NCBI RefSeq assembly: GCF_034047335.1
Contig: NZ_CP139137.1
Location: 1,364,001-1,428,000, forward strand
DNA: 64,000 nucleotides
Direction: 5' to 3'
DNA from: Chryseobacterium sp. JJR-5R
Lineage (GTDB): Bacteria; Bacteroidota; Bacteroidia; Flavobacteriales; Weeksellaceae
Positions 24,339 to 33,021 of this stretch are shown one piece after another. The stretch's first letter is position 1. Each line of letters opens with the position of its first letter. Below the pieces are notes generated by a model that was not told where the DNA came from, ran no database searches, and worked only from the letters and a program-made list of their open reading frames with translations. A program made the position numbers and the translations under genes.

Positions 24339-24968
24339 ATGAAAAAACTTTCTTTGCTTTTTATATTGCTTGTCGGTTTTAGCCATGCCCAAGAACTCAC
24401 TCCAGCGGAAATTGCCTTAATAAGTCAGGGTGATATAGCATCGGCACTTCCGATTTATCAGACCACTGAAGCACATCAGCATCAGACATTGTTAAGACTT
24501 TCACAGGATATTGATCCGCTTGATAAAAATACGGCAATACTGGTAAACAGAATGAAAGAATCCCTTCTTTTAACAGACGGCGGTGTGGGGATTGCTGCGC
24601 CACAGGTCGGAATCAACCGAAAAGTAATCTGGGTCCAGCGTTTTGATAAAGAAGGAGAGCCCTTGGAATATTTCATTAATCCGGTGATCATCTGGAAATC
24701 CGAACTGCAGAACCTCGGCCCGGAAGGGGACCTGTCAATCCCTGATTTCAGGGACCAGTTTTACCGCAGCCAGGTGATCCAGCTCGGATATACTGATCTG
24801 AAAGGGCAGAGGCATTCTGAGATCGTGGAAGGGTTTACCGCCGTTATTTTCCAGCATGAGATTGACCATCTGTACGGCATTCTGATTTCAAATAAAAAAG
24901 AAAAGGAAGGAAGCGGTGAGTATATAAAAGTGGATGCGTTTAAGAGAAGTGATGCGCTGACGAGGTAA
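24339..24968 (+). CDS. exported peptide-deformylase-like protein with altered metal site
   Basis: A 209-residue protein with a signal peptide (LSLLFILLVGFSHAQ) fused to a peptide deformylase fold. Motif 1 GVGIAAPQ (near 85-92) and motif 3 QHEIDHLYG (near 172-180) are intact, but motif 2, normally EGCLS with the metal-binding Cys, reads EGDLS (near 130). Deformylase acts on nascent chains in the cytoplasm, so an exported copy with Asp for Cys should have another job or be an inactive relative. Its -7 element TATCTTTG lies about 20 bp upstream. I saw no other deformylase in the window to compare. Confidence 0.8.
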   Translation: MKKLSLLFILLVGFSHAQELTPAEIALISQGDIASALPIYQTTEAHQHQTLLRLSQDIDPLDKNTAILVNRMKESLLLTDGGVGIAAPQVGINRKVIWVQRFDKEGEPLEYFINPVIIWKSELQNLGPEGDLSIPDFRDQFYRSQVIQLGYTDLKGQRHSEIVEGFTAVIFQHEIDHLYGILISNKKEKEGSGEYIKVDAFKRSDALTR

Positions 24969-25004
24969 AATACATTTATTCATCAAAATTTTGCATCAAT
25001 TAAA

Positions 25005-26408
25005 CTACTTATTCATTTCCCGCATCAATTCAAAACACAAGGCATCAATATTTTCCATTTTAGGATTGAAAGCCGAAACGTTTGATAATATGATTACTGC
25101 TGTTTGATTCCCGGTATTTACAGTCATTGAAGATGAATATCCGGCGGTTCCACCGTTGTGCCAAAATAAATTTTGCCCGTTTTCTGATTTTAAAATATGC
25201 CAGCCTAAACCGATTTTCATTTTTTCGCTGATGTCAAAAGTGGGTGTTCTTGTTAATGTAAGTTCTTTGTTTTCAGAATTAAACTGTGCGGCGGCAAATT
25301 TTGCTAAATCTTTCGTTGTTGATAAAATGCCACCCCCGCCAAACAGAGCGTCAAAATCCCAATTTGGAACTGTTTCTCCGTTTGCATTTAAACCCTTTAC
25401 CAAATTTTCTCCCAGATTTTGAGAATTGGTAAAAGAATCTGTCATTTGATACTTGTCAAAAATTCTTTTCCTTAACAACTCCTGAAAACTTGTTTTTTGA
25501 GATAAACCCAAAGTATATCCTAATAAACCTGCGCCTAAATTTGAATAAGCGTATGATGCTGAGTTTTGATGCTCAAGCTTCAAAGTGTTTTTTAGGTAAT
25601 CTTCAAGTTCTCTACTGCCATAGTTCTTATAGGGATTAGACTTATTGGATAAATCTAAATTACCGGGTAAACGGGGCAGCCCGGATGTATGGTTCGCCAG
25701 ACTTCCAAAACTAATGTTGAGATTGTCTTTGAATGTAAAAGGGTAATAGCTATTGACAGGATCAGCTAGACCTATTTTTTTATCTTCTACCAGGGAAGCC
25801 AAAACAGTGGATGTAAATACTTTGGTAATGGATCCGATTTCAAATACTTTGCTTTGATTTTCAATTGGTTTTATAGAATCATTTTCTTTTATAATTCCGT
25901 AGTAATTTGTTTTTCCGTTTTTGATAACGGCAATAGATAGTTGGGTGTTATTTGGGAAGTCTTTCGATTTTAAATAAATGATTTGGGCAATTTCTTTCGG
26001 ATATTTACTTAAAGCGTTTACAGTATTTGTTTCTGATGCAGCAGATTCTTTGTATGGCTTTACAAAAAGTCCGTTGATTTGATTATTCTCATTCAGTGAA
26101 ATATTGACTGACAAAACTGCCTTTTCAAACCTGGTTTTATAAGTTGCATAAGTTTTCTGTTCGTATCCGGTGAATTCTTTATTCTCAATTTTGCCAGCCT
26201 CGGATTTTAAACCGGTTAAAAATTCCTTTGTACTTTCAAGAGGTAATGCCTGTTTCATTTCAATTGAGAAATTGCTGAAAATTTCATCATATTTTCCGGC
26301 ATTATATTTTGTCTGAAACTGGTCAATGGCAGTTTTGTAATTTTCAGTTTGAGCAAAGATATGATTGGCCATGAGAATGGCGAAAAGTAACGCAAATATT
26401 TTTTTCAT
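25005..26408 (-). CDS. exported serine hydrolase (beta-lactamase / class C fold)
   Basis: A 467-residue exported protein. After the signal peptide (LLFAILMANHIFAQ) comes a DUF3887-like domain (about 22-115, YDEIFSNFSIEMKQALP), then a class C beta-lactamase / penicillin-binding-protein-like domain: SxxK as SITK in EIGSITKVFTS near residue 197, the Tyr motif YSN in SYAYSNLGAG near 280, and HNGGTAG near 430 in place of KTG. Such two-domain proteins are esterases or peptidases rather than true beta-lactamases as a rule. Monocistronic; resistance function should not be assumed. Confidence 0.85.
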   Translation of the reverse strand: MKKIFALLFAILMANHIFAQTENYKTAIDQFQTKYNAGKYDEIFSNFSIEMKQALPLESTKEFLTGLKSEAGKIENKEFTGYEQKTYATYKTRFEKAVLSVNISLNENNQINGLFVKPYKESAASETNTVNALSKYPKEIAQIIYLKSKDFPNNTQLSIAVIKNGKTNYYGIIKENDSIKPIENQSKVFEIGSITKVFTSTVLASLVEDKKIGLADPVNSYYPFTFKDNLNISFGSLANHTSGLPRLPGNLDLSNKSNPYKNYGSRELEDYLKNTLKLEHQNSASYAYSNLGAGLLGYTLGLSQKTSFQELLRKRIFDKYQMTDSFTNSQNLGENLVKGLNANGETVPNWDFDALFGGGGILSTTKDLAKFAAAQFNSENKELTLTRTPTFDISEKMKIGLGWHILKSENGQNLFWHNGGTAGYSSSMTVNTGNQTAVIILSNVSAFNPKMENIDALCFELMREMNK

Positions 26409-26520
26409 GAGGTTTCTGTTGTAAAGCCAATTTATTTTCAGGGCCAGCTATTTCTAACGCCTTATATTTCCACAAAAATAAATAATTTCCTCAAACAAAA
26501 TCTAAATCCTGCTGATATGG

Positions 26521-26548
26521 AAAATCTGCCTCCGAAGGAAGCAGATTT
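26521..26548 (-). terminator. terminator of the peroxide-resistance operon
   Basis: AAATCTGC (26522-26529) and GCAGATTT (26541-26548) form a perfect 8-bp stem with further inner pairs (TCC/GGA). Minus-strand transcription leaving ohr (stop 26573) meets it after 24 bp and then reads into T4. Confidence 0.6.
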
Positions 26549-26572
26549 ATATAATTTTAAATAAAAAAAATC

Positions 26573-26995
26573 TTAGTTGTTCGTCACCGAAAGCTTTACT
26601 TCAATATTATTTCGTGTCGCATTGGAGTAAGGACAGATTTCATGGGCCTTTTCCGTCAAAGACTGAGCTTCCTCTACAGAAACTTCAGGAATGTTGACAT
26701 TCAGTTCAACAGCTAAACCGAAACCGCCGTTTTCCAGCTGTCCGATACTGACCTGTGCGGTTACTGCTGTTTCTCCGGTTTCAATTTTAGATTTACTGAT
26801 GACCAGGTTCAATGCGCTGTCAAAACACGCAGCATATCCTGCGGCGAAGAGCATTTCAGGATTGGTAAAATCATCATTGGCTCCGCCTAATCCTTTCGGC
26901 ATTCTTACTTCAAGGTCTAAAACTCCGTTTTCGCTTTTTACATGGCCGTTTCTGCCGCCTGTCGCAGTTACCTGGGTTGTGTACAAGGTTTTCAT
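26573..26995 (-). CDS. ohr: organic hydroperoxide resistance protein
   Basis: A 140-residue Ohr peroxidase. The peroxidatic Cys is in AGYAACFDSAL near residue 58, the resolving Cys in ICPYSNATRNNI near 122, and the family start LYTTQVTATGGRNGHV is intact. Ohr reduces organic and fatty-acid hydroperoxides using lipoylated protein as electron donor. Its start codon overlaps the stop of the OhrR-like regulator by 4 bp, so the two are translationally coupled. Last gene of a three-gene operon with a nitroreductase. Confidence 0.93.
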   Translation of the reverse strand: MKTLYTTQVTATGGRNGHVKSENGVLDLEVRMPKGLGGANDDFTNPEMLFAAGYAACFDSALNLVISKSKIETGETAVTAQVSIGQLENGGFGLAVELNVNIPEVSVEEAQSLTEKAHEICPYSNATRNNIEVKLSVTNN

Positions 26996-27429
26996 TTATT
27001 TTCTATTTTATTTAATATTTTTTGAACGGTTTCTTTAAGTTCGGCCAGGTCTTCTTCCGTAAGGTTCAGTTTATCCTGGATTTTTCGGGGGATTTCACAG
27101 GCTTTCTGCTTCAGCAGGGCTCCGGCTTCGGCCAGAAATACTTCAACCACTCTTTCGTCCTGCTTTTTCCTCTGCCTTATGATAAAATGCTTGCTTTCCA
27201 GCCTTTTCAGAAGGGGAGTGAGCGTACCGCTGTCCAAGTACAGTTTTTCACCGATCTGGTTAACGGTCAGTCCGTCATTTTCCCATAGCACCATCATCAC
27301 CAGATATTGTGGATAGGTAATGCCGAGCTCGTCAAGAAAAGGCCGGTAAAGCCCTGTAATTTCTTTTGAAATGACATACAGCGGGAAACAGATCTGGTTC
27401 CCTAACCTGGGTGGTTGGTGATGTTCCAT
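26992..27429 (-). CDS. ohrR: MarR-family organic-hydroperoxide regulator
   Basis: A 145-residue MarR protein with winged helix (LTVNQIGEKLYLDSGTLTPLLKRLESKHFI). The single N-terminal cysteine in NQICFPLY at residue 14 matches the peroxide-sensing Cys of OhrR, and the Tyr residues that hydrogen-bond it (YVISKEI, YPQYLVMM) are present. A second Cys (KQKACEI near 110) could make it a 2-Cys type. It sits between a nitroreductase gene and ohr, all on one strand; a palindrome matching OhrR-type operators covers the promoter at 28119-28151. Confidence 0.9.
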   Translation of the reverse strand: MEHHQPPRLGNQICFPLYVISKEITGLYRPFLDELGITYPQYLVMMVLWENDGLTVNQIGEKLYLDSGTLTPLLKRLESKHFIIRQRKKQDERVVEVFLAEAGALLKQKACEIPRKIQDKLNLTEEDLAELKETVQKILNKIENK

Positions 27430-27453
27430 AATTCAAAAATGGGCTGGGAAATA

Positions 27454-28086
27454 TTATTTTCTGATGATAAATTCTTCCATTGGGATCCGTACTTTCTTCA
27501 TGTGGGAAAGCCAGTCGTTTTCGGCATCTTTATACCCGATATACAGCAGTGACACACTTTTCAGCCCCAGTTCACCCAATCCTAAAATTTCATCCACCAC
27601 TTCATTGCTGAAGCCTTCTGCAGGAGTCGTGTCTATTTTCAGTTCGGCTGCCTGCACCATGGCAAGGCCCAGGGCAATGTACGTCTGTCTTGCCGTATGG
27701 GCAAAATGCTCTTCGGGAGTCTGTGCGCCGTACAGTTCCTTGATTTTATCGGTGTAGCTTGAGAATCTTCCTCTCGGCAAATCTCTGATATCCGTATGAA
27801 GGTCATATACCTTATCGATCTTCTCATCAGAATAGCTGTCCCAGGCGGCAAAAACCAGGACATGCGAGCAGTCTCTCATCACTTCAGGATTAAGTGCCCC
27901 CCGAACCATTTGCTCCTTTAATTCCTGGTTTTCCACGACAATAACGCGGAACGGCTGGAGGCCGGATGATGTCGGGGCCAGTCTTGCCGATTCTAAAATT
28001 TTATTCAGATCTTCTTCAGATACTTTTTTCGTCGGGTCATATGCTTTTACGGCATGTCTCCAGTTCAGGTCTTCTATTAATGACAT
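27454..28086 (-). CDS. nitroreductase-family NAD(P)H oxidoreductase
   Basis: A 210-residue flavoprotein of the NfsB/nitroreductase type: RHAVKAYDPTKKVSEEDLNKILESARLAPTSSGLQPFRVIVVE at the N-terminus carries the FMN-binding Arg and Ser contacts, and LGLAMVQAAELKIDTTPAEGF near 140-160 and the late GLKSVSLLYIGYKD complete the pattern. Family members reduce nitroaromatics, quinones or flavins at the expense of NAD(P)H. It is the first gene of the operon with ohrR and ohr and lies directly behind the OhrR-type operator, so peroxide induction is likely. Confidence 0.88.
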   Translation of the reverse strand: MSLIEDLNWRHAVKAYDPTKKVSEEDLNKILESARLAPTSSGLQPFRVIVVENQELKEQMVRGALNPEVMRDCSHVLVFAAWDSYSDEKIDKVYDLHTDIRDLPRGRFSSYTDKIKELYGAQTPEEHFAHTARQTYIALGLAMVQAAELKIDTTPAEGFSNEVVDEILGLGELGLKSVSLLYIGYKDAENDWLSHMKKVRIPMEEFIIRK

Positions 28087-28118
28087 TTGATATACATTTT
28101 TAATTGAACTCTTGTATG

Positions 28119-28151
28119 CAAATATATTGCCAAATTAAATTGTGCACAATT
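28119..28151 (-). promoter_or_regulatory. promoter and OhrR-type operator of the peroxide operon
   Basis: AATTGTGCACAATT (28138-28151) is a perfect 14-bp palindrome. On the minus strand the -7 is CAAATATA (28119-28126) and a TTG (CAA 28147-28149) is 20 nt further upstream, inside the palindrome. A repressor bound there would block the -33 region. A second overlapping half-site AATTGTG lies at 28153-28159. Confidence 0.65.
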
Positions 28152-28213
28152 CAATTGTGTTAAATTTATTTAAAGTGTTGTTAAGATCAATGTATTGCCA
28201 TTATGAAAATTTT

Positions 28214-28238
28214 GAAACCCCGCCTGAAGCGGGGTTTC
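28214..28238. terminator. strong stem-loop terminator
   Basis: GAAACCCCGC (28214-28223) and GCGGGGTTTC (28229-28238) form a perfect 10-bp stem with loop CTGAA, 66 bp downstream of lipB. There is no long T tract, so termination may be imperfect. Confidence 0.65.
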
Positions 28239-28303
28239 CATATAATTGAATAAAGATTAATCATTTTTAAAGTGATGATTAATAAAAATTGATTAAAGTA
28301 TTT

Positions 28304-29032
28304 TTATTTGGATGTTAATTCCGCTTCAAAAACCTCTGCAAAATGTTTCCTGATCTTTGCTTTGATATCTACTATTTCTTCGGGAGTCAGTTCCCTTTCC
28401 AGCTCTCTTTTCAAAGAAGTTACCTGTTTGTCTTTGATTCCGCAGGGAATGATATATTCAAAATAACGCATGTCGGTATTCACATTCAGTGCAAGACCAT
28501 GCAGGGTAACCCAGCGGGAAGCTTTTACGCCCATCGCGCAGATTTTTCTGGCATACGGTTTCCCAACATCCAGCCACACACCGGTTTCTCCCGGAGAGCG
28601 TTCTCCTTTTAAACCATAACCAGCGATGGTCCTGATGATGACTTCTTCCAGGTTCCTCATGTATTTATGTATGTCCGTGAAGAAATTTTCAAGGTCAAGG
28701 ATAGGGTAGCCCACAATTTGTCCATACCCATGATAGGTAATATCGCCGCCGCGGTTGACTTTTACGAAAGTGGCATCGATTTCTTTAAGCTGTTCCATCC
28801 CGGCCAGCATGTTTTCTTCATGCCCGCTTTTCCCCAGTGTATACACGTGAGGGTGTTCCACCAAAAGGAAATGGTTGGGTGTAATGATATGCTCTTCTGC
28901 AGGCAGATCACGGTTTCTGATTTTGGTATCAATGATATTTTTCATCAGCTGTTCCTGGTAATCCCAGGCAGGCTGATATTCTTTTATACCCAGATCTTCA
29001 AATGCTACGGTCTTATTCTGATGTGTGTTCAT
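28304..29032 (-). CDS. lipB: octanoyl-[ACP]:protein N-octanoyltransferase
   Basis: A 242-residue LipB. RGGDITYHGYGQIVGYPI near residues 92-109 is the family signature (with Tyr for the usual Pro in HGPGQ), MGVKASRWVTLHGLALNVN near 165-183 holds the active-site Lys, and the catalytic Cys is in YIIPCGIKDKQVTSL near 195. It moves octanoyl groups from ACP to lipoyl domains; LipA is not in this window. It starts 32 bp after the trpA stop with no terminator between, so readthrough from the trp operon is possible. The family normally runs 210-240 residues; this one is complete. Confidence 0.94.
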   Translation of the reverse strand: MNTHQNKTVAFEDLGIKEYQPAWDYQEQLMKNIIDTKIRNRDLPAEEHIITPNHFLLVEHPHVYTLGKSGHEENMLAGMEQLKEIDATFVKVNRGGDITYHGYGQIVGYPILDLENFFTDIHKYMRNLEEVIIRTIAGYGLKGERSPGETGVWLDVGKPYARKICAMGVKASRWVTLHGLALNVNTDMRYFEYIIPCGIKDKQVTSLKRELERELTPEEIVDIKAKIRKHFAEVFEAELTSK

Positions 29033-29064
29033 TGAATTGTTTAATAATACAAATTTAATGATTT

Positions 29065-29799
29065 TTATGCTTTGATGGAATGGATGAAATCGATAGCCGT
29101 ATTTCTCCAGTTTCTGTCCTGCAGCAAAATATCCACAAATGCAGTTCCGATGATGCCGCCATCTGCTTTTTCCGTGACATTTTCAAAATCTTCCCCGGAT
29201 TTGATCCCGAAACCGATCATCAGGGGATTTTTTAAAGGTAATGATGAAAGCCTGTTTAAGTATCCGTCATTTTTCAATACGGCGTTTGCATTTCCGGTGG
29301 TGGATGAGGAACTTACCGCGTACAGGAATCCTGAACTTAAAGAGTCCAGGTACAGAATCCTTTCATCAGACGTTTCCGGGGTCACCAGGAAGGTAAAGTT
29401 CAGGTTGTACTGTTCCAGCACTGCCTGATAATTTTTTTCGAATTCCACGGGCGGTAAATCAGGGATAATCAGTCCCGAAACTCCGCTTTCGGAACACTCT
29501 CTGCAGAAATTCTCAAAACCGAAGCTTAAAACAGGATTGATGTATCCCATTAAGATAACCGGGACTTTGATTTGGTCTTTCACGGATTTTAACTGGGAAA
29601 ACAGTTTTTCAATGGTCATTCCATTATTCAGGGCCTGTTCATGGGCTTTCTGAATGACCGGGCCGTCCGCCACAGGATCGGAATAAGGCATCCCGATTTC
29701 CATCATGTCCGCTCCTGTATCCTGGATGAGTTTTATAATATCTGCAGTATCATCCAATTCAGGAATCCCTGCGGTGAAATATATATTTAGTTTTTTCAT
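29065..29799 (-). CDS. trpA: tryptophan synthase alpha subunit
   Basis: A 244-residue TIM-barrel enzyme that cleaves indole-3-glycerol phosphate to indole. The catalytic Glu is in MMEIGMPYSDPVADGPVIQ near residue 36, and the catalytic Asp corresponds to the GLIIPDLPPVEFE segment near 125. The phosphate-binding GFGIKSGEDF near 200 and GTAFVDIL near 220 are present. Last gene of the trp operon, 66 bp downstream of trpB. It acts with TrpB through a substrate channel. Confidence 0.95.
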   Translation of the reverse strand: MKKLNIYFTAGIPELDDTADIIKLIQDTGADMMEIGMPYSDPVADGPVIQKAHEQALNNGMTIEKLFSQLKSVKDQIKVPVILMGYINPVLSFGFENFCRECSESGVSGLIIPDLPPVEFEKNYQAVLEQYNLNFTFLVTPETSDERILYLDSLSSGFLYAVSSSSTTGNANAVLKNDGYLNRLSSLPLKNPLMIGFGIKSGEDFENVTEKADGGIIGTAFVDILLQDRNWRNTAIDFIHSIKA

Positions 29800-29865
29800 A
29801 TTTATTGTATTAACGGATGATGAAAAATGCCTTTAAAATCATGTGACATCAATGTTTTTCACCTT

Positions 29866-31053
29866 TTACAAATTGTTTAAATACGTTTCCATATCCTTAT
29901 CGCCGCGGCCGCTCAGGCAGATGACCACAACATCATCCTCACTGAATTTTTTCTTGCTTAAAACCGCCAGTGCGTGGGCACTTTCCAGTGCAGGAATAAT
30001 TCCTTCCAGCCGGGTCAGTTCAAAAGCAGATGCCAAGGCCTCCTCATCAGTAATACTGAAAAATTCAGCACGCTTTTCCTGAAACAAATGCGCATGGAAA
30101 GGCCCGATTCCCGGATAGTCCAGTCCGGCGGAAATGGAGTGGGGCTCAATCACCTGGCCGTCCCCGGTCTGCATCACCAAACTTTTGCTTCCGTGTAAAA
30201 CCCCTAAAGTCCCCAGGAAGGTGGTTGCTGCCGACTTTCCTGAAGCCACGCCCAGGCCTCCTGCCTCCGCAGCAATAATTTTTACGTCTTCTTCCTCAAC
30301 AAAATGATAAAAAGTTCCTGCGGCATTGCTTCCGCCGCCCACACAGGCCATTATATAATCCGGGTTTTCTCTTCCTGTCTGCTCATGCAGCTGTTCTTTG
30401 ATCTCCTTTGAAATAACACTCTGAAACCTTGCGACCAGATCAGGGAAAGGATGCGGGCCAACCACACTTCCGATGACGTAATGCGTTGTGGTTGAGTTAT
30501 TAATCCAGTCCCTCAATGCTTCGTTCACGGCATCTTTTAAAGTTTTTGAACCTGAAGTAGCAGGAATAACGGTAGCTCCCAGCATTTTCATTCTTCCAAC
30601 ATTCGGAGCCTGTCTTGCAATATCGACTTCACCCATGTAAACGATGCATTCGAGACCTAATAATGCACAGGCAGTTGCGGTGGCAACGCCATGCTGCCCG
30701 GCTCCGGTTTCGGCTATAATCCTGTGTTTTCCAAGACGTTTGGCCAGCAGAACCTGCCCTAATGCATTGTTGATTTTGTGCGCGCCTGTATGATTAAGGT
30801 CTTCGCGTTTCAAATACACTTTAGTCTTATATTTTTCGCTTATATTTTTCGCAAAATAGAGTGGTGTGGCACGGCCTACATAATTTTTCAGCAGATCCTG
30901 GTATTCAGCCTGAAAATCTTCGGATTCTATGATTTGTAAATACTTATTTTGAAGTTCTTCCACATTCGGATAGAGCATTTCAGGGACGAAGGCCCCTCCG
31001 AATTCTCCGTAATATCCGTTTTCGTCTGGGTTTTTATAATTTACTGTAGTCAT
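29866..31053 (-). CDS. trpB: tryptophan synthase beta subunit
   Basis: A 395-residue PLP enzyme joining indole and serine. The PLP lysine is in [13 protein letters not shown] near residue 89, ETGAGQHG near 112 binds the substrate carboxylate, and [13 protein letters not shown] near 232-244 binds the PLP phosphate; the ending GRGDKDME is conserved. Length and start ([20 protein letters not shown]) are typical. Its first 20 bases overlap the stop end of the OsmC-like gene upstream, so it is translationally linked to that insert. Confidence 0.96.
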   Translation of the reverse strand: MTTVNYKNPDENGYYGEFGGAFVPEMLYPNVEELQNKYLQIIESEDFQAEYQDLLKNYVGRATPLYFAKNISEKYKTKVYLKREDLNHTGAHKINNALGQVLLAKRLGKHRIIAETGAGQHGVATATACALLGLECIVYMGEVDIARQAPNVGRMKMLGATVIPATSGSKTLKDAVNEALRDWINNSTTTHYVIGSVVGPHPFPDLVARFQSVISKEIKEQLHEQTGRENPDYIMACVGGGSNAAGTFYHFVEEEDVKIIAAEAGGLGVASGKSAATTFLGTLGVLHGSKSLVMQTGDGQVIEPHSISAGLDYPGIGPFHAHLFQEKRAEFFSITDEEALASAFELTRLEGIIPALESAHALAVLSKKKFSEDDVVVICLSGRGDKDMETYLNNL

Positions 31054-31519
31054 TTTTATAGGTGATTTCGGGTTGATGTTTTACTTCAAAATTTAATGAG
31101 TTGGCAATGAAACAATATTCATTCGCTTTTTGATGCAGCTCGGTTGCTTTTTCAATCATATCTTTTTCAGCAACTAAGATTTTAGGTTTAAGTATAATTT
31201 CGGTGAATTTTCCGCTTCCGTTTTCATTTTCTATCATTGTTCCTTCTGCGAAATCCACATATTCCAAGACCAAAATCTTATTAACCGAACAAAAATGCAG
31301 ATACCATAACAAATGACAGGATGAAACTGAAGCCAACAATAAATCTTCAGGATTGTGAAGCTCTGGATTTCCTAAAAATGCCGGATCTGAAGAACCGTAA
31401 ATCTCTTTTTTTCCATCAACCGAAATAGTGTAACTTCTTTCATATGAGCGATAGTTTTTGGTTGATTCACCGTTATTTCCCGTCCATTCTATTTTTGATT
31501 TGTAGTTGTGGTTTTTCAT
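31034..31519 (-). CDS. OsmC-family protein inside the trp operon
   Basis: A 161-residue OsmC/Ohr-fold protein. [26 protein letters not shown] near residues 55-80 holds the peroxidatic Cys, and the second cysteine is in [15 protein letters not shown] near 135. The usual second-Cys motif CP-S is replaced by YCFIANS, so this is the thiol-peroxidase-like OsmC branch common in Flavobacteriia. It overlaps trpF by 4 bp and trpB by 20 bp and cannot be transcribed apart from the trp genes. A role in tryptophan synthesis is not known; it may simply ride on the operon. Confidence 0.85.
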   Translation of the reverse strand: MKNHNYKSKIEWTGNNGESTKNYRSYERSYTISVDGKKEIYGSSDPAFLGNPELHNPEDLLLASVSSCHLLWYLHFCSVNKILVLEYVDFAEGTMIENENGSGKFTEIILKPKILVAEKDMIEKATELHQKANEYCFIANSLNFEVKHQPEITYKNDYSKL

Positions 31520-32184
31520 TGATTAAGCATTAATTTTTTTATTTTTTCTACATCTTTAATTCCTGGTTCAATTTCAAATTTTGAATTGATGTCGAGAGCA
31601 AATGGTTTTTGATCTAAATTAGTAATATCATCGGCATTTTCCAAAGAAATTCCGCCGCTTAGAAAATAGGGAAAGGGGATTTCAATTTCATTAAGTATGT
31701 TCCAGTTAAAAGTTTTCCCGGTCCCTCCGAACGCTTTTGAATCCGTATCGAAAAGAAGGTAGCTCACGGTTAATGGCTGATCGTTAATTATTTTCTGTAA
31801 TTCTTCTGAATCCTGGCCTCCAATTCTGATGACTTTGATAATCTCAATTCCAGCGTTCAGTTTGTGTTTTAACTCTAAGATAAAATCCGGGTTTTCATCG
31901 CCGTGAAGCTGGATGAAATTTAAATCTGCTTTTTCTGAAAGAGCAACAATTTGATCAATATTTTCATTCACAAAAACACCTGCTTTCCCCTGATGAGGTA
32001 TTTTCGAAATATCTTCTGTATTTAAATGATTTAAAACATATCTTGGCGACTTTCCGTAAAAAATAAAGCCCAGAAAATCTACATTCATAGAAACCAGTTC
32101 CGGAATTTGGTTCATCTGGGTCAAACCGCAGACTTTGATTTTGAGTTGGTATTTTCCAGTTGATTGTTGATTGCTTTCAGTCAT
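31516..32184 (-). CDS. trpF: phosphoribosylanthranilate isomerase
   Basis: A 222-residue TIM-barrel isomerase, third committed step of tryptophan synthesis. KVCGLT near residues 18-23 has the catalytic Cys, FIFYGKSPRYV near 42, IQLHGDENPDFI near 95, and LFDTDSKAFGGTGKTFNW near 145-162 with the catalytic Asp and phosphate-binding Gly residues. It is visibly more AT-rich than trpE and trpD, as is the OsmC gene it overlaps. The start at 32184 leaves a 16-residue tail before the first strand, slightly long for the family. Confidence 0.93.
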   Translation of the reverse strand: MTESNQQSTGKYQLKIKVCGLTQMNQIPELVSMNVDFLGFIFYGKSPRYVLNHLNTEDISKIPHQGKAGVFVNENIDQIVALSEKADLNFIQLHGDENPDFILELKHKLNAGIEIIKVIRIGGQDSEELQKIINDQPLTVSYLLFDTDSKAFGGTGKTFNWNILNEIEIPFPYFLSGGISLENADDITNLDQKPFALDINSKFEIEPGIKDVEKIKKLMLNQ

Positions 32185-32201
32185 TGCTAAAGGGTGGTTT
32201 G

Positions 32202-32981
32202 TTACATTGATACTTGAGAAACAAATTCAGCGAATTTTTCTCCCGGGTTTTCGTTTTTCATAAAATATTCGCCCATCAGAAACCCGTTAAAACCCTTCTC
32301 CTTCAGAAATCTGAAATCTTCTATACTGTAAATCCCGCTTTCCGCAACCGACAAAACATTTTCCGGCAGCTGATTTTTGAGGTTGACAGAATGCTGCAAA
32401 TCAACTTTAAAATCCTTTAAATTACGGTTGTTGATTCCTACTAAATCAATATCCGGATTAAGGTGTTCCAGTTCTTCTCCGGTATGGATTTCCAGTAAAA
32501 CTTCCAGGCCTAGTTCATGTGCCAATGCTGAGAAATCCTTTACCTGAGCAGGCGAGAGGCAGGCGGCAATCAGTAAAATGACATCGGCCCCGATGCTTTT
32601 GGCTTCATACAGCTGGTATTCATCAATCATAAAATCCTTTCGCAGGATCGGGATTCCAATATGCTTCCTTACTTTAATGATGTCTTCAGCAGTTCCTCCG
32701 AAAAAATCCCGGTCCGTTAAAATAGAAATTCCGCTGGCCCCGGACTTTTCGTAGGCTGAAACAACTTCCAATGGAGAAATTATATCATTGATCATGCCTT
32801 TTGAAGGCGATTTTCTTTTGAATTCCGCAATGATTCCGCTTCCGGTGATGATATTTTCTTTCAGAGAAAAGCTTTTCCGTGCAAACATTGCAGAATCTTT
32901 TAGTTCCTGAACGGAAACCTCTGATTTTGAAGCTTTAACTTCTTCTTTTTTTCGCTGTATAATGGTGTCGAGTATATTCAT
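32202..32981 (-). CDS. trpC: indole-3-glycerol phosphate synthase
   Basis: A 259-residue TIM-barrel synthase. The start MNILDTIIQRKKEEV is canonical; IIAEFKRKSPSKGMI near 49-63 holds the catalytic Lys, ILRKDFMIDEYQLYEA near 110-125 the second Lys and Asp, and LVGINNRNLKDFKVD and SVAESGIYS the late motifs. It lies 17 bp upstream of trpF and 40 bp downstream of trpD. Not fused to TrpF, unlike the enterobacterial enzyme. Confidence 0.95.
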   Translation of the reverse strand: MNILDTIIQRKKEEVKASKSEVSVQELKDSAMFARKSFSLKENIITGSGIIAEFKRKSPSKGMINDIISPLEVVSAYEKSGASGISILTDRDFFGGTAEDIIKVRKHIGIPILRKDFMIDEYQLYEAKSIGADVILLIAACLSPAQVKDFSALAHELGLEVLLEIHTGEELEHLNPDIDLVGINNRNLKDFKVDLQHSVNLKNQLPENVLSVAESGIYSIEDFRFLKEKGFNGFLMGEYFMKNENPGEKFAEFVSQVSM

Positions 32982-33021
32982 TATGTATTTTTTTAATTAG
33001 ACCCTGAATTTTAAAGGGTGC

